A stretch of 64,000 nt of DNA from Microbulbifer flavimaris (GCF_001641755.2 NZ_LRFG02000001.1:1-64000); one strand, 5' to 3'; shown: positions 41,571 to 52,556, numbered from the stretch's first letter. The notes: generated from the letters alone by a model not told the origin. Numbers and translations: made by a program.

Positions 41571-42443
41571 ATGTCCGTACTGATTAACAAAGATACCAAG
41601 GTCATCTGTCAGGGCTTCACCGGCTCCCAGGGCACCTTCCACTCCGAACAGGCTATCGCTTACGGCACCAAGATGGTCGGCGGTGTAACCCCGGGCAAGG
41701 GCGGCCAGGAGCACCTGGGCCTGCCGGTCTTCGACACCGTGAAAGAAGCGGTGGAAGCTACCGGTGCAGAAGCCTCCGTAATCTATGTTCCGGCGCCTTT
41801 CTGTAAGGATTCCATCCTGGAAGCGGCCAACGGCGGCATCAAGCTGATCGTGTGCATCACTGAAGGCATCCCGACACTGGACATGCTGGACGCCAAGGTT
41901 AAGTGTGACGAGCTGGGCGTGCGCCTGATCGGCCCGAACTGCCCGGGCGTGATCACTCCCGGTGAGTGCAAGATCGGCATCATGCCGGGTCACATCCACA
42001 AGCCGGGTAAAGTGGGCATCGTTTCCCGTTCCGGTACCCTGACCTACGAAGCGGTCAAGCAGACCACCGACCACGGCTTCGGCCAGTCCACCTGTGTGGG
42101 CATCGGCGGCGACCCCATCCCGGGTTCCAACTTCATCGACATCCTGGAGATGTTCGAGAAGGATCCGCAGACCGAAGCGATCGTGATGATCGGTGAGATC
42201 GGCGGTACCGCGGAAGAAGAGGCGGCAGCCTACATCAAGGAAAACGTCACCAAGCCGGTGGTTTCCTACATCGCTGGTGTAACTGCTCCTCCCGGAAAGC
42301 GCATGGGCCATGCCGGCGCGATCATCTCCGGCGGTAAGGGCACTGCAGACGAGAAATTCGCTGCGCTGGAAGACGCCGGTGTAAAAACCGTGCGCTCCCT
42401 GGCCGATATCGGCGACGCACTGAAGGAAGCAGCCGGCTGGTAA
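41571..42443 (+). CDS. sucD: Succinate-CoA ligase subunit alpha
   Basis: Alpha subunit, phosphorylated on histidine during substrate-level ATP synthesis. The 290-residue protein shows the CoA-binding Rossmann start ([14 protein letters not shown]), [12 protein letters not shown], and the active-site His in [10 protein letters not shown] (H247). It is the last gene of the block and a terminator follows. Confidence 0.97.
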   Translation: MSVLINKDTKVICQGFTGSQGTFHSEQAIAYGTKMVGGVTPGKGGQEHLGLPVFDTVKEAVEATGAEASVIYVPAPFCKDSILEAANGGIKLIVCITEGIPTLDMLDAKVKCDELGVRLIGPNCPGVITPGECKIGIMPGHIHKPGKVGIVSRSGTLTYEAVKQTTDHGFGQSTCVGIGGDPIPGSNFIDILEMFEKDPQTEAIVMIGEIGGTAEEEAAAYIKENVTKPVVSYIAGVTAPPGKRMGHAGAIISGGKGTADEKFAALEDAGVKTVRSLADIGDALKEAAGW

Positions 42444-42470
42444 TCAGCTGATTGCATTCTTTTGCGAAAG

Positions 42471-42497
42471 AGGCTGCCTTCGGGCGGCCTTTTTTGT
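42471..42497 (+). terminator. Terminator of the suc operon
   Basis: AGGCTGCC-TTCG-GGCGGCCT stem (one wobble) with UUCG loop, followed by six T, 28 bases after sucD. Confidence 0.9.
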
Positions 42498-42559
42498 AGG
42501 TCGCTGGAACTTCGCTGGAACAAGGGTGGGTGAGCTGGCCTGGACTTGTCAGGCCTGGA

Positions 42560-42943
42560 TTATTGCTCGTAGAGCTCCAGCGGGAGCCCATCCGGGTCGC
42601 TGAAAAAGGTAAACCGCTTGCCCGTGTATTCATCGACGCGCACGGGCTCCACATCGATACCAGAATTGAGCAGTTGCTCTATCACCGGCTCAAGCGTCGA
42701 GACCCGAAAAGCTAGGTGACGCAGCCCCCGGCCTTCCGGGTAGCTGGGTCTTTCCGGCGCATTGGGGAAAGAGAACAGCTCCACCTGGCTGCCGTCAGGC
42801 AAAGCCAGATCCAGCTTCCAGGAATCCCTTTCGGGTCGATAATTCTCTGCCAAGATCCCGAGCCCGAGAATCTCCGTATAGAAGTTTTTGGACCGGGCGT
42901 AATCCGAGCAGATGATGGCGGCGTGGTGGATACCGTTAAGCAT
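42560..42943 (-). CDS. VOC-family metalloprotein (GloA2/YaeR-like)
   Basis: A 127-residue vicinal-oxygen-chelate protein of the YaeR/SMU1112c type. It begins MLNGIHHAAIICSDYARSK, with metal-ligand His in IHHAAI and in GLRHLAFRV, and Glu residues in VELF and LELYEQ. The family resembles glyoxalase I, but members of this branch have no proven substrate. The frame to 43090 adds non-conserved residues, so ATG 42943 is used. It converges on sucD. Confidence 0.85.
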   Translation of the reverse strand: MLNGIHHAAIICSDYARSKNFYTEILGLGILAENYRPERDSWKLDLALPDGSQVELFSFPNAPERPSYPEGRGLRHLAFRVSTLEPVIEQLLNSGIDVEPVRVDEYTGKRFTFFSDPDGLPLELYEQ

Positions 42944-43230
42944 GGGGTTCCGAAACCATGAAGAAACTGTTTGAGGTCGGTGCAGCGGGGGCGCAAGATA
43001 GCCTGATCGGTGCCGGCTGGCAAACCGGACATCATTCTTACCCTGCGGCCGCCCAGGGCGGTGTAAGAATTCCACCGCAGAGACGACCAAAACGCGTAAA
43101 GCAATCGATTTTCTCTCCAGAAGATCATGGGGCTCGATTCAGGGGAGTCCGTGTGTGGGTTCGCATCTCCCCGGTTCCAGAGCGTATCGTTGTAGTTGAC
43201 CGGCATTGACGGGATAAACGGGAATAGATT

Positions 43231-43920
43231 TTGACCAAAAAATTGTTACTGATTGCCGGGATCTCGGCGCTCGTTGTGGCTTTTTTCTTATTCGATCTCA
43301 ACGAGTGGCTGACGCTGGATCGCCTCAAGCAGGGGCAGAACCAGTTTGCCGCCTGGCAGGCCGAATCGCCGTTGCTGGTGGGGTTACTTTTTACGCTGCT
43401 GTATATCCTGGTGACGGGGCTCTCGTTGCCGGGTGCGGCCATTATGTCACTGGCCGCCGGAGCACTGTTCGGACTCCTGTGGGGAACGGTGATTGTGTCC
43501 TTTGCTTCGAGTATTGGTGCCACATTGGCATTTCTTGTGGCGCGCTACCTCCTGCACGACTGGGTGCAGACTCGCTTCGCTGACCGGCTGCAGGCGATCA
43601 ATCGGGGAGTAGAACAGGAAGGCGCTTTCTACCTGTTCGCGCTACGGTTAGTGCCGGTATTTCCGTTTTTCATCATCAATATTCTTATGGGCCTGACCCG
43701 TATCCGCACCTGGACATTTTACTGGGTCAGCCAGGTCGGCATGCTGCCCGCCACGGTGGTCTACGTGAATGCCGGCACACAGCTGGCGCATATCGAGAGC
43801 CTGGGCGATATCCTCTCTCCGGGCCTGGTTTTTTCCTTTGTCCTGCTTGGCACTTTCCCGCTGCTGGCCAAGTGGGCACTCAAGGCCATCAAACGCCTCA
43901 AAGCAAAAGGGGAGCATTGA
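43231..43920 (+). CDS. TVP38/TMEM64 family membrane protein
   Basis: A 229-residue inner-membrane protein of the TVP38/DedA superfamily with about five helices. The VTT-domain signature is visible: GLSLPGAAIMSLAAGALFG, LARYLLHDWV-like amphipathic segment, and FALRLVPVFPFFIINILMGLT. Relatives act as lipid scramblases or transport-related proteins. The start is TTG at 43231; no better codon fits the first helix. It is 6 bp upstream of the FAD oxidoreductase gene, so the two form an operon, a pairing seen widely in Proteobacteria. Confidence 0.88.
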   Translation: MTKKLLLIAGISALVVAFFLFDLNEWLTLDRLKQGQNQFAAWQAESPLLVGLLFTLLYILVTGLSLPGAAIMSLAAGALFGLLWGTVIVSFASSIGATLAFLVARYLLHDWVQTRFADRLQAINRGVEQEGAFYLFALRLVPVFPFFIINILMGLTRIRTWTFYWVSQVGMLPATVVYVNAGTQLAHIESLGDILSPGLVFSFVLLGTFPLLAKWALKAIKRLKAKGEH

Positions 43921-43926
43921 ACCACC

Positions 43927-45405
43927 ATGCAGAAACCCAAGCAGTTTGACCGCAACCTCATCGTTATCGGCGCCGGTGCCGCAGGCCTGGTCAGCGCCTA
44001 TATTGCGGCGGCGGTAAAGGCCAAAGTGACCCTGATCGAAGCGGGTGAGATGGGGGGCGACTGCCTCAACACGGGCTGCGTGCCCAGCAAGGCATTGATC
44101 AAGTGCGCCCGCGTTGCCCAGCAGGCCCGGGATGCCGGTCAGTTTGGTGTCAGCGTGGGGGATCCGGAGATCGACTTTCCCGCGGTGATGGCTCACGTGC
44201 GCCAGTCGATCGAGATGATTGAGCCTCACGACAGTGTCGAGCGCTACACCGGGTTGGGTGTGGAGGTGCTGCAGGGCTACGCCAAGTTGCAGGACCCCTG
44301 GACCGTACAGGTAAAAATGCACGATGGAAGTGAGCAGACACTGACGGGGCGTGCCATCGTGGTGGCCACCGGTGCGTCTCCTGTGGTCCCGCCCCTGCCG
44401 GGACTGGACCAGGTGGGTTATGTCACCAGTGAAACGCTGTGGGACCGTTTCGCAGGACTGGAGCGTGCCCCGGAGAGACTTCTGGTGTTGGGTGGCGGTG
44501 CTATCGGCTGTGAGCTGGCCCAGGCATTTGCCCGACTGGGTGTCAAAGTGATGCTGGTGGAGAAGGCCTCGCGCCTGCTGCCGGCGGAAGATGAAGCTGT
44601 TTCAGAAGTCGTCGCCGAAGCTCTTACCGGCGACGGCGTTACCGTGCTCACCGGCACCGAGGCACAGCGGTTCGAAGTGTCTGCGGCACAGGGCGCTGCC
44701 GGCAAGGCGGTGGTAAAAACTTCAGAGGGTGAGCAAACCCTCGCTTTCGATCAGCTGTTGCTGGCCCTCGGGCGCCGTCCGCGGGTACAGGGCTTCGGTC
44801 TCGAGGAGTTGGGCCTGTTAGAGGATGGCAGGCTGAAAACCGACGCTTTCCTGCGTACGGATCGTCAACACATACTGGCGGCCGGAGACCTGGTGGGGCC
44901 CTATCAGTTCACCCATATGGCCTCGCACCAGGCCTGGTACGCGGCGGTGAACGGCCTGTTCGGCGACCTGAAGAAATTCCGCGTCGACTATTCCGTGGTG
45001 CCCAGGGCCGTGTTCGTGGATCCGGAGGTGGCCAGTGTGGGCATCACCGAGCGCCAGGCCCAAGAGCAGGGAGTGGCCTACGAGGTGACCCGCTATGACC
45101 TGGAGCAACTGGATCGTGCCATCGTCGAGGGCAGCCGGCGCGGCTTCGTCAAAGTGTTGACGGCGCGGGGTAAGGACAGAATTCTCGGGGCCGCGATCGT
45201 GGGCGAGAATGCCGCAGAGCTGATCGCCGAGTTTGTGCTGGCGATGAAGCATGGTCTCGGGATGAACAAGCTGCTGGGCACCATTCATGTCTACCCCACC
45301 ATGATGGAGGCCAACCGCTTCGCTGCCGGCGACTGGAAGCGGGCCAATGCCCCGAAGAAGGCGTTACAGCTGCTGGAATGGTTCCATCGCTGGCGCCGTG
45401 GCTGA
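43927..45405 (+). CDS. FAD-dependent pyridine nucleotide-disulfide oxidoreductase (MerA/Lpd-like)
   Basis: A 492-residue class I flavoprotein disulfide reductase. FAD motif VIGAGAAGLVSAYIAA, redox-active GGDCLNTGCVPSK, NAD(P)-binding GGGAIGCELAQAF and a C-terminal dimerisation domain are present. The C-terminal active-site segment reads HVYPTMMEAN rather than HPT(L/F)SE, so it is not a true lipoamide dehydrogenase. It lacks the mercuric-reductase terminal Cys pair, so mercury reduction is unlikely. Operon with the TVP38 protein suggests a membrane-linked redox role; the substrate is unknown. Confidence 0.85.
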   Translation: MQKPKQFDRNLIVIGAGAAGLVSAYIAAAVKAKVTLIEAGEMGGDCLNTGCVPSKALIKCARVAQQARDAGQFGVSVGDPEIDFPAVMAHVRQSIEMIEPHDSVERYTGLGVEVLQGYAKLQDPWTVQVKMHDGSEQTLTGRAIVVATGASPVVPPLPGLDQVGYVTSETLWDRFAGLERAPERLLVLGGGAIGCELAQAFARLGVKVMLVEKASRLLPAEDEAVSEVVAEALTGDGVTVLTGTEAQRFEVSAAQGAAGKAVVKTSEGEQTLAFDQLLLALGRRPRVQGFGLEELGLLEDGRLKTDAFLRTDRQHILAAGDLVGPYQFTHMASHQAWYAAVNGLFGDLKKFRVDYSVVPRAVFVDPEVASVGITERQAQEQGVAYEVTRYDLEQLDRAIVEGSRRGFVKVLTARGKDRILGAAIVGENAAELIAEFVLAMKHGLGMNKLLGTIHVYPTMMEANRFAAGDWKRANAPKKALQLLEWFHRWRRG

Positions 45406-45705
45406 TAGGGCGTCCGCACAGTCAGGTAACAGTTCGCTTCGTCGCTTCGACAAATCGTCCGGCTCTTCATTGAGAAAGCCTGAAATAGCGCTGCTATTCC
45501 GGCGCTTTCTCTCCTTGCGTTGAATGGTTTGGCTGTGCTCCATTTTTACCGTGCTTCACTGGCGACACACAAAAGGCGGCCATGCATTCTTGGGCTGAGA
45601 AGCTGGCTGCCGAGTGAGATGGGTGAGGGACTGAGACGGCGACACGGTGAGATAGCACAGTGAAGCCGTTGAGGTCGGCTTCACCTGGGAGCAGGGGGGA
45701 ATCGG
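45406..45705. other. Convergent intergenic region between FAD oxidoreductase and mltF
   Basis: No gene was found. An 8-bp perfect stem, GTGAAGCC / GGCTTCAC, lies at 45660-45684, without a T-run on either strand. Confidence 0.5.
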
Positions 45706-47187
45706 TCAGAGTGCGGAAGCCGCAGAGGCCTCCGCCGGGGGCTTGTTCTCGGCCAGCGCTTCCTCGGCGCGGCGCTCGGCCTCCGCCTCGGCGAGGCGCT
45801 GCTCCTCAATACGGCTGCTCCAGCTCAGCAGCGCCTGGTAATGGCGAATGTTCTGTACGTAGGTGACCGGTTCCCAGCCGCGCGCGTAACCGTGCTTGGT
45901 CTGCTTGTAGTACTGGCGTTTGGCCAGCAGGGGCAGCCGCTCGCGCACATCGGTCCAGCGGTCCGGGTTACCACCGGTCTTCTCAGTCAGTACCCGTGCA
46001 TCCTCAAGGTGGCCGTAGCCGACGTTGTAGGCGGCCAGAGCCATCCAGGTGCGGTCCGGCTCGCGGATGCGCTCTGGCAGTTTGGCTCGGATCTTGACGA
46101 TATACCGGGCTCCACCCTCGATGCTTTCTCTTGGATCGAGCCGGTTGACGCCCAGTTCCTTCGCGGTAGTGCGGGTCAGCATCATCAGGCCGCGCACACC
46201 GGTACGAGATTTGGCGCGGGGGTTCCAGTGGGATTCCTGGTAGCTGAGCGCCGCGAGAAGGTGCCAGTCCAGCTCGTGCTGTTCGGCCACTTCCTGCATC
46301 ACCTCGCGCCACTGGGGCAGGCGCTCGCGGGTGCTTCTGGCAAACGCCTTGGCCCCACCGGGGTTCAGTTGGCTGACGTGGCCGAAGAATTTTTCACGTA
46401 GTTCAGCCACCAGGCCACTGGTGTTGGCCCGCACCATGAAGCGTCGCGCGGCCACATACAGGGTGTCGTCGTTGCCCTTGGGGAAGGCCCAGGCGACCGG
46501 TTGAAACTGGGTCAGGTCGAAAGCCACATGGGTGTTGGCGAACAGACCGCGATGGACGGCGTAGGCGTTGGAATCCACTACCGCGTAGTCGAACTCGCCC
46601 TGGTCCACTTTTTCCATCAGCTCCACGGCATCCACGTCGCTGATTTCCTCCCAGCGCAGGCCGGGATAGCGCCGTGCCAGACGCTTGAACTCCTCGGCAT
46701 GGGCGCTGCCGGCGACCACCGCCACGGTTTTGCCTTCCAGGTCCTCAATCGCGCGGGGGCGGGTCTCGCCGAGTCGATAGATCACCTGCTGGCGGATTTC
46801 AAAGTAAGACGGGGTAAAGCGCACCTGCTCGCGACGTGCCTGTGTCACGGTGAGGCCCGCGGCTGCCAGGTGCGCTCCTTCTTCGGGATCGGTCAGGCGG
46901 CCGAACATCTGGTCGAGGTCATGCACATCGCGGATCTTGAGCTTCACGCCCAGCTCGTCGGCAAAGGCTTTCAGCATGCCGTACTCGAAGCCGGTGTGGT
47001 TGCCGCTGGCATCCTCGTAATAGGTGGTGGGGCCGTTCTGGGACAATACGACCAGCTTGCCGGAGGCCTTGATGCGCTCCAGGGTCGTGGGCGCCTTGCT
47101 GGCCACCAGCAGCGACGCACAGCAAGCCAGCGCCAGGCCCTTGGCCAGGCGACGGCTGTAGCGCAGCATGCGGCTTTTCATGATCAT
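45706..47187 (-). CDS. mltF: Membrane-bound lytic murein transglycosylase F
   Basis: MltF cleaves peptidoglycan with formation of 1,6-anhydromuramic acid at the outer-membrane inner face. The 493-residue protein has a signal segment, a type-3 solute-binding-like regulatory domain (about 35-270) and an SLT catalytic domain (about 290-430) with the catalytic Glu in LSYQESHWNP and GLMMLT and AAYNVG motifs. An Ala/Glu-rich tail follows. The ATG at 47187 has GAGGGG six bases upstream. The signal has no clear lipobox: the Cys in LACCASLL is inside the hydrophobic core. It diverges from purL, a conserved arrangement. Confidence 0.94.
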   Translation of the reverse strand: MIMKSRMLRYSRRLAKGLALACCASLLVASKAPTTLERIKASGKLVVLSQNGPTTYYEDASGNHTGFEYGMLKAFADELGVKLKIRDVHDLDQMFGRLTDPEEGAHLAAAGLTVTQARREQVRFTPSYFEIRQQVIYRLGETRPRAIEDLEGKTVAVVAGSAHAEEFKRLARRYPGLRWEEISDVDAVELMEKVDQGEFDYAVVDSNAYAVHRGLFANTHVAFDLTQFQPVAWAFPKGNDDTLYVAARRFMVRANTSGLVAELREKFFGHVSQLNPGGAKAFARSTRERLPQWREVMQEVAEQHELDWHLLAALSYQESHWNPRAKSRTGVRGLMMLTRTTAKELGVNRLDPRESIEGGARYIVKIRAKLPERIREPDRTWMALAAYNVGYGHLEDARVLTEKTGGNPDRWTDVRERLPLLAKRQYYKQTKHGYARGWEPVTYVQNIRHYQALLSWSSRIEEQRLAEAEAERRAEEALAENKPPAEASAASAL

Positions 47188-47641
47188 ACGCGTCCCCTCT
47201 AGTCCCTTAGTTGTTACTTTTATGCCTGCGATCTAGCGCGGCGGGGACCGGTGCGGGCTCATCCTGAGCAAGTTTCCCCCGGGTTCATGGAGGGGGCACC
47301 GGTCAAAAGGTGGCCAATTCTACCTCAAGGGGCCCGGCCTGCCTAATTGGCGGCCCACCCCGGCGAACTGACCCGACACTGATAGATGTGAGGGCTCTTG
47401 TCCCTAGATCAAGTTTAGCTGGGCCCGCTAGACTGATCGGGTGACAGCATGAAATACACGCCAGTTTCGCCAGTTTCCTCGCCGGCGGGCCTGTCGAAAA
47501 ATTAACCGCGCCCCGGGGGCGCGGGGCAGTGTTGGAGCGGCGTGGCTTCGGGTACAATTGCGCCCTCTCCAATTCCCGGGGTCTGCACAATACTTCTGCG
47601 GTGCAGTCTCCCCAAATTCAGACAAGAGGCAAACTCCCGCG
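47188..47641. other. Divergent mltF-purL control region
   Basis: No gene supported. A TACAAT -10-like hexamer lies at 47553-47558 with weak -35 candidates. A GC-rich hairpin, CGCGCCCC...GGGGCGCG, lies near 47506-47523. I did not find a clear PurR box. Confidence 0.45.
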
Positions 47642-50600
47642 ATGCTAGTTCTGCGTGGTGCTCCCGCACTGTCGAAATTCCGCCATCAAAAGCTTCTCAG
47701 CCAGCTGCGCGCCCTGCAGCCAGCCATCGAAGATGTCTACGCCGAGTTCGTGCATTTCGCCGACAGCGACAAGCTCGGTGAGAAAGAGCACGCGCTGCTG
47801 GAGCGGCTGTTGCAGTACGGCCCCACCGAGGAGAAGCACGAGCCCCAGGGCGAGCTGCTGCTGGTGGTGCCGCGTCCGGGCACTATTTCCCCCTGGTCCT
47901 CCAAAGCGACCGACATCGCGCACAACGCCGGTCTCACGCAGATCCACCGCCTGGAGCGCGGGGTTGCCTACTACCTTACCGGCGTCGAATTAACCGAAGC
48001 TGAACGCCGGGACCTGGCCTCCCAGCTGCACGACCGCATGGTGGAGAGTGTCTTCTCTGACCTGAATGAAGCCGAGCAGCTCTTCGTGGAGGAAAAAGCA
48101 CGGCAGATGACCTCCGTGGATGTGCTCGAAGGCGGCCGCACCGCGCTGGAAGAGGCCAATGTGAGCCTCGGCCTGGCACTGGCAGACGATGAGATCGACT
48201 ATCTGCTGACAAGCTTTGAGGAGCTGGAGCGCAACCCCACCGATGTGGAGTTGATGATGTTCGCCCAGGCGAACTCCGAGCATTGCCGCCACAAGATCTT
48301 CAACGCCAGCTGGACCATTGATGGCGAGGACCAGGACCTGTCGCTGTTCGGCATGATCCGCAACACCTACCAGAAGGGTGGCGACAACGTGCTGTCGGCC
48401 TACTCGGACAACGCCGCCGTGGTGGTGGGCTCCGAGGCCGGCCGTTTCTATCCGGACCCGGAAACCAGGGAATACGGCTTCAGCCAGGAGCCGATTCATC
48501 TGCTGATGAAGGTTGAGACTCACAACCATCCCACCGCCATCGCCCCGTTTCCGGGTGCCGGTACCGGCGCCGGTGGTGAGATCCGTGACGAGGGCGCAGT
48601 GGGCCGCGGCTCCAAGCCCAAGGTGGGCCTGACCGGTTTCACCGTCTCCAACCTGCAGATCCCGAATTACCTGCAGCCGTGGGAAGTGAACTACGGCAAG
48701 CCGGAGCGCATCGTGACTGCGCTCGACATCATGATCGAGGGCCCCATCGGCGGTGCCGCCTTCAACAACGAGTTCGGACGCCCGAACATCTGCGGTTATT
48801 TCCGCACCTTCGAAGAGGACTTCAACGGCGAGCGCCGCGGCTACCACAAACCGATCATGATCGCCGGCGGCTACGGCAATATCCGTGAGGAGCATATCGA
48901 CAAGCCGGAATTCAAGCCCGGCGCCAAGCTTGTGGTGCTCGGTGGCCCGGCCATGTTGATTGGCCTCGGTGGCGGTGCCGCCTCCAGTATGGCCAGCGGT
49001 ACCAGCTCCGAGGATCTGGACTTCGCCTCCGTGCAGCGCCAGAACCCGGAAATCGAGCGCCGCTGCCAGGAGGTCATCGATCAGTGCTGGCAGCTGGGTG
49101 GCAACAACCCCATCGCATTTATCCACGACGTGGGCGCCGGCGGCCTGTCCAACGCTTTCCCGGAGCTGGTGAAAGACGGCGGTACCGGCGGCAACTTCGA
49201 ACTGCGTAATGTGCCCTCGGACGAGCCGGGCATGAGCCCGCTGGAAATCTGGTGTAACGAGTCCCAGGAACGCTACGTGCTGGCGGTGATGCCGGACGAT
49301 CTGGAGCGCTTCGAGAAAATCTGTGCCCGTGAGCGCTGCCCCTTTGCCGTGGTGGGTGAGGCCACCGAAGACAAGCACCTGCTGCTGAATGACAAGAAGT
49401 TCGATAGCAAGCCGGTGGACCTGCCCATGTCGGTGCTGTTCGGCAAGCCGCCGAAAATGCACCGCGTCGCCGAAAAGCGCGAGGTGGAAACCAGCGAATT
49501 CAAGACCGCGGATATCGATCTCAGTGAGGCCGTGGAGCGGGTACTGCGCCTGCCCACCGTGGCCAGCAAAAACTTCCTGATCACCATTGGCGATCGCACC
49601 GTGACCGGCATGGTTTCCCGCGACCAGATGGTGGGCCCGTGGCAGGTGCCGGTGGCTGACTGTGCCGTGACCACCGTGGCCTATGACAGCTACGCCGGTG
49701 AGGCGATGGCGATGGGCGAGCGCACGCCGGTAGCCCTGCTGGACGCGCCCGCTTCCGGTCGCCTGGCCGTCGGCGAGGCGATTACCAACATTGCCAGTAC
49801 CCGCATTCGCCAGCTGTCCGATATCAAGCTGTCCGCCAACTGGATGTGTGCCGCGGGCCACCCTGGCGAAGAGGAAAAGCTCTACCGGACGGTGGAAGCC
49901 GTCGGCATGGATCTGTGTCCGGAGCTGGATATCACCATCCCGGTGGGCAAGGACTCCATGTCCATGCGTACTGCCTGGGACGACAGCGGCCTGGAGAAGT
50001 CCGTCACCGCTCCGCTGTCGCTGATCATTTCCGCTTTCTCCCCGGTCACCGATGTACGCAAGACCGTGACGCCGCAGCTGAAGCCGGGCATGGACAGTGA
50101 ACTGATTCTTGTCGACCTGGGTGCGGGCAAGAACCGCCTGGGTGGCTCCTGCCTGGCGCAGGTGTACAACCAGCTGGGTGACAAGCCGGCGGACCTGGAC
50201 GACGCCAAGCGCCTGCGCGGCTTCTTCGAAGTGATCCAGAACGCTCTGGAAGAGGACATTATCCTCGCCTACCACGACCGCTCCGACGGCGGCCTGTTCG
50301 TGACCCTGGCGGAGATGTGCTTTGCCGGCCGCGTGGGTGTGGATGTCGATATCTACGAGCTGGGTGACGACCCCATCGCCGCGCTGTTCAGTGAGGAACT
50401 GGGTGCGGTGCTGCAGGTGCCGGTCAACGAAGCCGAGATGCTGGTGCAGCGCCTGGGCGAAATGGGCGTGCCGGCACACCAGATCGGTTACCTGAATCGT
50501 GAAGAGACCTTGCGCATTACCCGCGAGGGCAATGCACTGTTCAGTCGCTCCCGCGCCGAGCTGCAGCAGATCTGGTCCGAGACCAGCTACCGCATTCAGG

Positions 50601-51505
50601 CGCAACGGGACAACGCCGATTGCGCGGCGCAGGAATTTGCGGCTATCACGAAGAAGGATCCGGGCCTGTCCGTGAACCTGACTTACGACATCAACGAGGA
50701 CATCGCCGCGCCCTACATCAAGAAGGGCGAGCGCCCCAAGGTGGCGATCCTGCGGGAGCAGGGCGTTAACAGCCAGGTGGAGATGGCGCATTCCTTCCAC
50801 CGTGCCGGCTTCAACGCCGTCGATGTGCACATGAGCGATATTCTTGCCGGCCGCGTGACCCTCGATGAATTCAAGGGCCTGGTGGGCTGTGGCGGCTTCT
50901 CTTACGGCGACGTACTGGGCGCCGGTGAGGGCTGGGCCAAGACGATCCTGTTCAATGACCGCGCCCGCGACCAGTTCGAAGGGTTCTTCAATCGCAAGGA
51001 CACCTTCGGTCTCGGTGTGTGTAATGGCTGTCAGATGTTCTCCGTGATCAAGGAGCTGATCCCGGGCGCCGGCCACTGGCCGCGCTTCGTCCGCAACCTG
51101 TCCGAGCAGTATGAGGCCCGCTTTGCGCTGGTCGGCGTCGAAGACTCGCCGTCCGTGCTGTTCAAGGGTATGGCCGGATCCTGGATGCCGGTGGCTGTGG
51201 CCCACGGTGAAGGGCGCGTGGAGTTTGCTGATCAGCAGGCACTGGAGACCTGCGAGCAGTCCGGTACCATCGCCATGCGCTACCTCAACAATCAGCAGCA
51301 GATTACCGAGACTTACCCGGCCAACCCCAACGGCTCGGTCAACGGTATTACCTCGCTGTGTTCCGAGGACGGCCGCGTGACGATCATGATGCCGCATCCG
51401 GAACGGGTCGCCCGTGCCGTCAGCAACAGCTGGCATCCGGACGACTGGCAGGAGGATTCCGGCTGGATGCGCCTGTTCCGCAACGCGCGTGTGTTTGTGG
51501 ACTGA
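47642..51505 (+). CDS. purL: Phosphoribosylformylglycinamidine synthase
   Basis: Large single-chain PurL of purine synthesis, converting FGAR to FGAM with glutamine and ATP. From [19 protein letters not shown], matching the E. coli beginning (LRGSPALS), the protein has 1287 residues. It carries the N-terminal PurS-like domain, two AIRS-like halves ([33 protein letters not shown]) and a C-terminal class I glutaminase with the nucleophile in GVCNGCQMF (C1127) and a His in PHPERV. The upstream frame to 47558 is non-conserved. Confidence 0.97.
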   Translation: MLVLRGAPALSKFRHQKLLSQLRALQPAIEDVYAEFVHFADSDKLGEKEHALLERLLQYGPTEEKHEPQGELLLVVPRPGTISPWSSKATDIAHNAGLTQIHRLERGVAYYLTGVELTEAERRDLASQLHDRMVESVFSDLNEAEQLFVEEKARQMTSVDVLEGGRTALEEANVSLGLALADDEIDYLLTSFEELERNPTDVELMMFAQANSEHCRHKIFNASWTIDGEDQDLSLFGMIRNTYQKGGDNVLSAYSDNAAVVVGSEAGRFYPDPETREYGFSQEPIHLLMKVETHNHPTAIAPFPGAGTGAGGEIRDEGAVGRGSKPKVGLTGFTVSNLQIPNYLQPWEVNYGKPERIVTALDIMIEGPIGGAAFNNEFGRPNICGYFRTFEEDFNGERRGYHKPIMIAGGYGNIREEHIDKPEFKPGAKLVVLGGPAMLIGLGGGAASSMASGTSSEDLDFASVQRQNPEIERRCQEVIDQCWQLGGNNPIAFIHDVGAGGLSNAFPELVKDGGTGGNFELRNVPSDEPGMSPLEIWCNESQERYVLAVMPDDLERFEKICARERCPFAVVGEATEDKHLLLNDKKFDSKPVDLPMSVLFGKPPKMHRVAEKREVETSEFKTADIDLSEAVERVLRLPTVASKNFLITIGDRTVTGMVSRDQMVGPWQVPVADCAVTTVAYDSYAGEAMAMGERTPVALLDAPASGRLAVGEAITNIASTRIRQLSDIKLSANWMCAAGHPGEEEKLYRTVEAVGMDLCPELDITIPVGKDSMSMRTAWDDSGLEKSVTAPLSLIISAFSPVTDVRKTVTPQLKPGMDSELILVDLGAGKNRLGGSCLAQVYNQLGDKPADLDDAKRLRGFFEVIQNALEEDIILAYHDRSDGGLFVTLAEMCFAGRVGVDVDIYELGDDPIAALFSEELGAVLQVPVNEAEMLVQRLGEMGVPAHQIGYLNREETLRITREGNALFSRSRAELQQIWSETSYRIQAQRDNADCAAQEFAAITKKDPGLSVNLTYDINEDIAAPYIKKGERPKVAILREQGVNSQVEMAHSFHRAGFNAVDVHMSDILAGRVTLDEFKGLVGCGGFSYGDVLGAGEGWAKTILFNDRARDQFEGFFNRKDTFGLGVCNGCQMFSVIKELIPGAGHWPRFVRNLSEQYEARFALVGVEDSPSVLFKGMAGSWMPVAVAHGEGRVEFADQQALETCEQSGTIAMRYLNNQQQITETYPANPNGSVNGITSLCSEDGRVTIMMPHPERVARAVSNSWHPDDWQEDSGWMRLFRNARVFVD

Positions 51506-51530
51506 GCCCGACCGCTCCCGGTAGTGAAAA

Positions 51531-51556
51531 GCCCGCACACTGTTGCGGGCTTTTTT
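51531..51556 (+). terminator. Terminator of purL
   Basis: GCCCGCA and TGCGGGC form the stem, followed by six T, starting 26 bases after the purL stop. Confidence 0.9.
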
Positions 51557-51752
51557 GTTTCAGGGCGATGGAACGCGCCCACACTTACGGAAGAGAGACC
51601 GGCTGGAGGGTTACACGACACAGCTTACAGTCAGCTAACTGCCCTCGTTCATGTCAGGTGGCTTACGCCGACAAATCCCGGTCCGGCAGCAAACTCGGGG
51701 GCTGGTACGGACGTATTCTTTAGGAAGTATTGGATAGGACAGTGAGGCAGTG

Positions 51753-52526
51753 ATGACTGACAGGAAATTGGATCAGGTAAAGCCCGAGGGTGAAAGCCCG
51801 GATCTATGTTGTTCGCGCCGGCAGTGGTTGAAAGGCACTCTCGGGATGGGGGCCTTGAGTGTTGCTAGTGGTGTAGGGCTGGCCGGATTCTCCGGCTTGA
51901 GCTTTGCCGAAGCGCTCACCAAGGAAGAGCGTGACAAGATGTCACCGGATGATGTGGTCAAGAGTCTGCAGACCGGTAACAAGCGTTTTCGGGAAGGAAA
52001 AATGGAGGATCACGATTTCCTCGCGCAAAAACGTGCCAGTGCTTCCGGTCAGTATCCCGCTGCGGCGATTCTGAGTTGTATTGATTCCCGGACACCTGCA
52101 GAGATCCTGTTGGACCAGGGACTCGGTGAGGTCTTCAATGCCCGGGTAGCCGGCAATATCGTCAACGATGACATTGTCGGTAGTCTCGAATTTGCCTGCG
52201 CTGCCGCCGGCTCCAAGGTCATTCTGGTGATGGGGCACACAGCCTGTGGGGCGGTAAAAGGCGCCATTGATGGTGTCGAGATGGGTGAGCTGACAGGCTT
52301 GCTCGAGAAAATCGAACCGGCAATCGAGGCCACCAAATACGAAGGCGATCGCAGCAGCAAGAATGCCGAATTCGTCAATATGGTGGCTGCCACGAATGTG
52401 CGCCGCACCATGGATGAGATTCGAGAGAGCAGCAAGGTACTGTCGGGAATGGAAAAAGAGGGCAAGATCAAGATCGTGGGCTCGCTCTACCACCTGAGTG
52501 ACGGTCGGCTGGAGATACTCGGTTGA
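51753..52526 (+). CDS. Beta-class carbonic anhydrase with Tat-type signal
   Basis: Interconverts CO2 and bicarbonate. The 257-residue protein has a beta-CA zinc site: C109 and D111 in SCIDSR, H162 and C165 in GHTACGAV. The N-terminus carries CCSRRQWLKGTLGMGALSV followed by a hydrophobic segment and AEA, which fits a twin-arginine signal, so the folded enzyme is probably exported to the periplasm. ATG 51753 is preferred to GTG 51750 because GAGG is 6 bases upstream. It is a single gene with its own terminator. Confidence 0.92.
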   Translation: MTDRKLDQVKPEGESPDLCCSRRQWLKGTLGMGALSVASGVGLAGFSGLSFAEALTKEERDKMSPDDVVKSLQTGNKRFREGKMEDHDFLAQKRASASGQYPAAAILSCIDSRTPAEILLDQGLGEVFNARVAGNIVNDDIVGSLEFACAAAGSKVILVMGHTACGAVKGAIDGVEMGELTGLLEKIEPAIEATKYEGDRSSKNAEFVNMVAATNVRRTMDEIRESSKVLSGMEKEGKIKIVGSLYHLSDGRLEILG

Positions 52527-52556
52527 AGCCGTCTCACTAGTTGAAATAACCATTGC

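Noticed and set aside
43927-45405. Mercuric reductase
   Set aside because: The redox motif is MerA-like, but the C-terminal vicinal cysteines and any mer genes are missing.
47990-51538. 1182-codon open frame antisense to purL
   Set aside because: It mirrors purL in an antisense frame of a high-G+C gene, with His/Gly/Val-rich composition and no recognisable motif. Similar antisense frames opposite sdhA, sucA, chitinase, S46 peptidase and sucC were rejected too.
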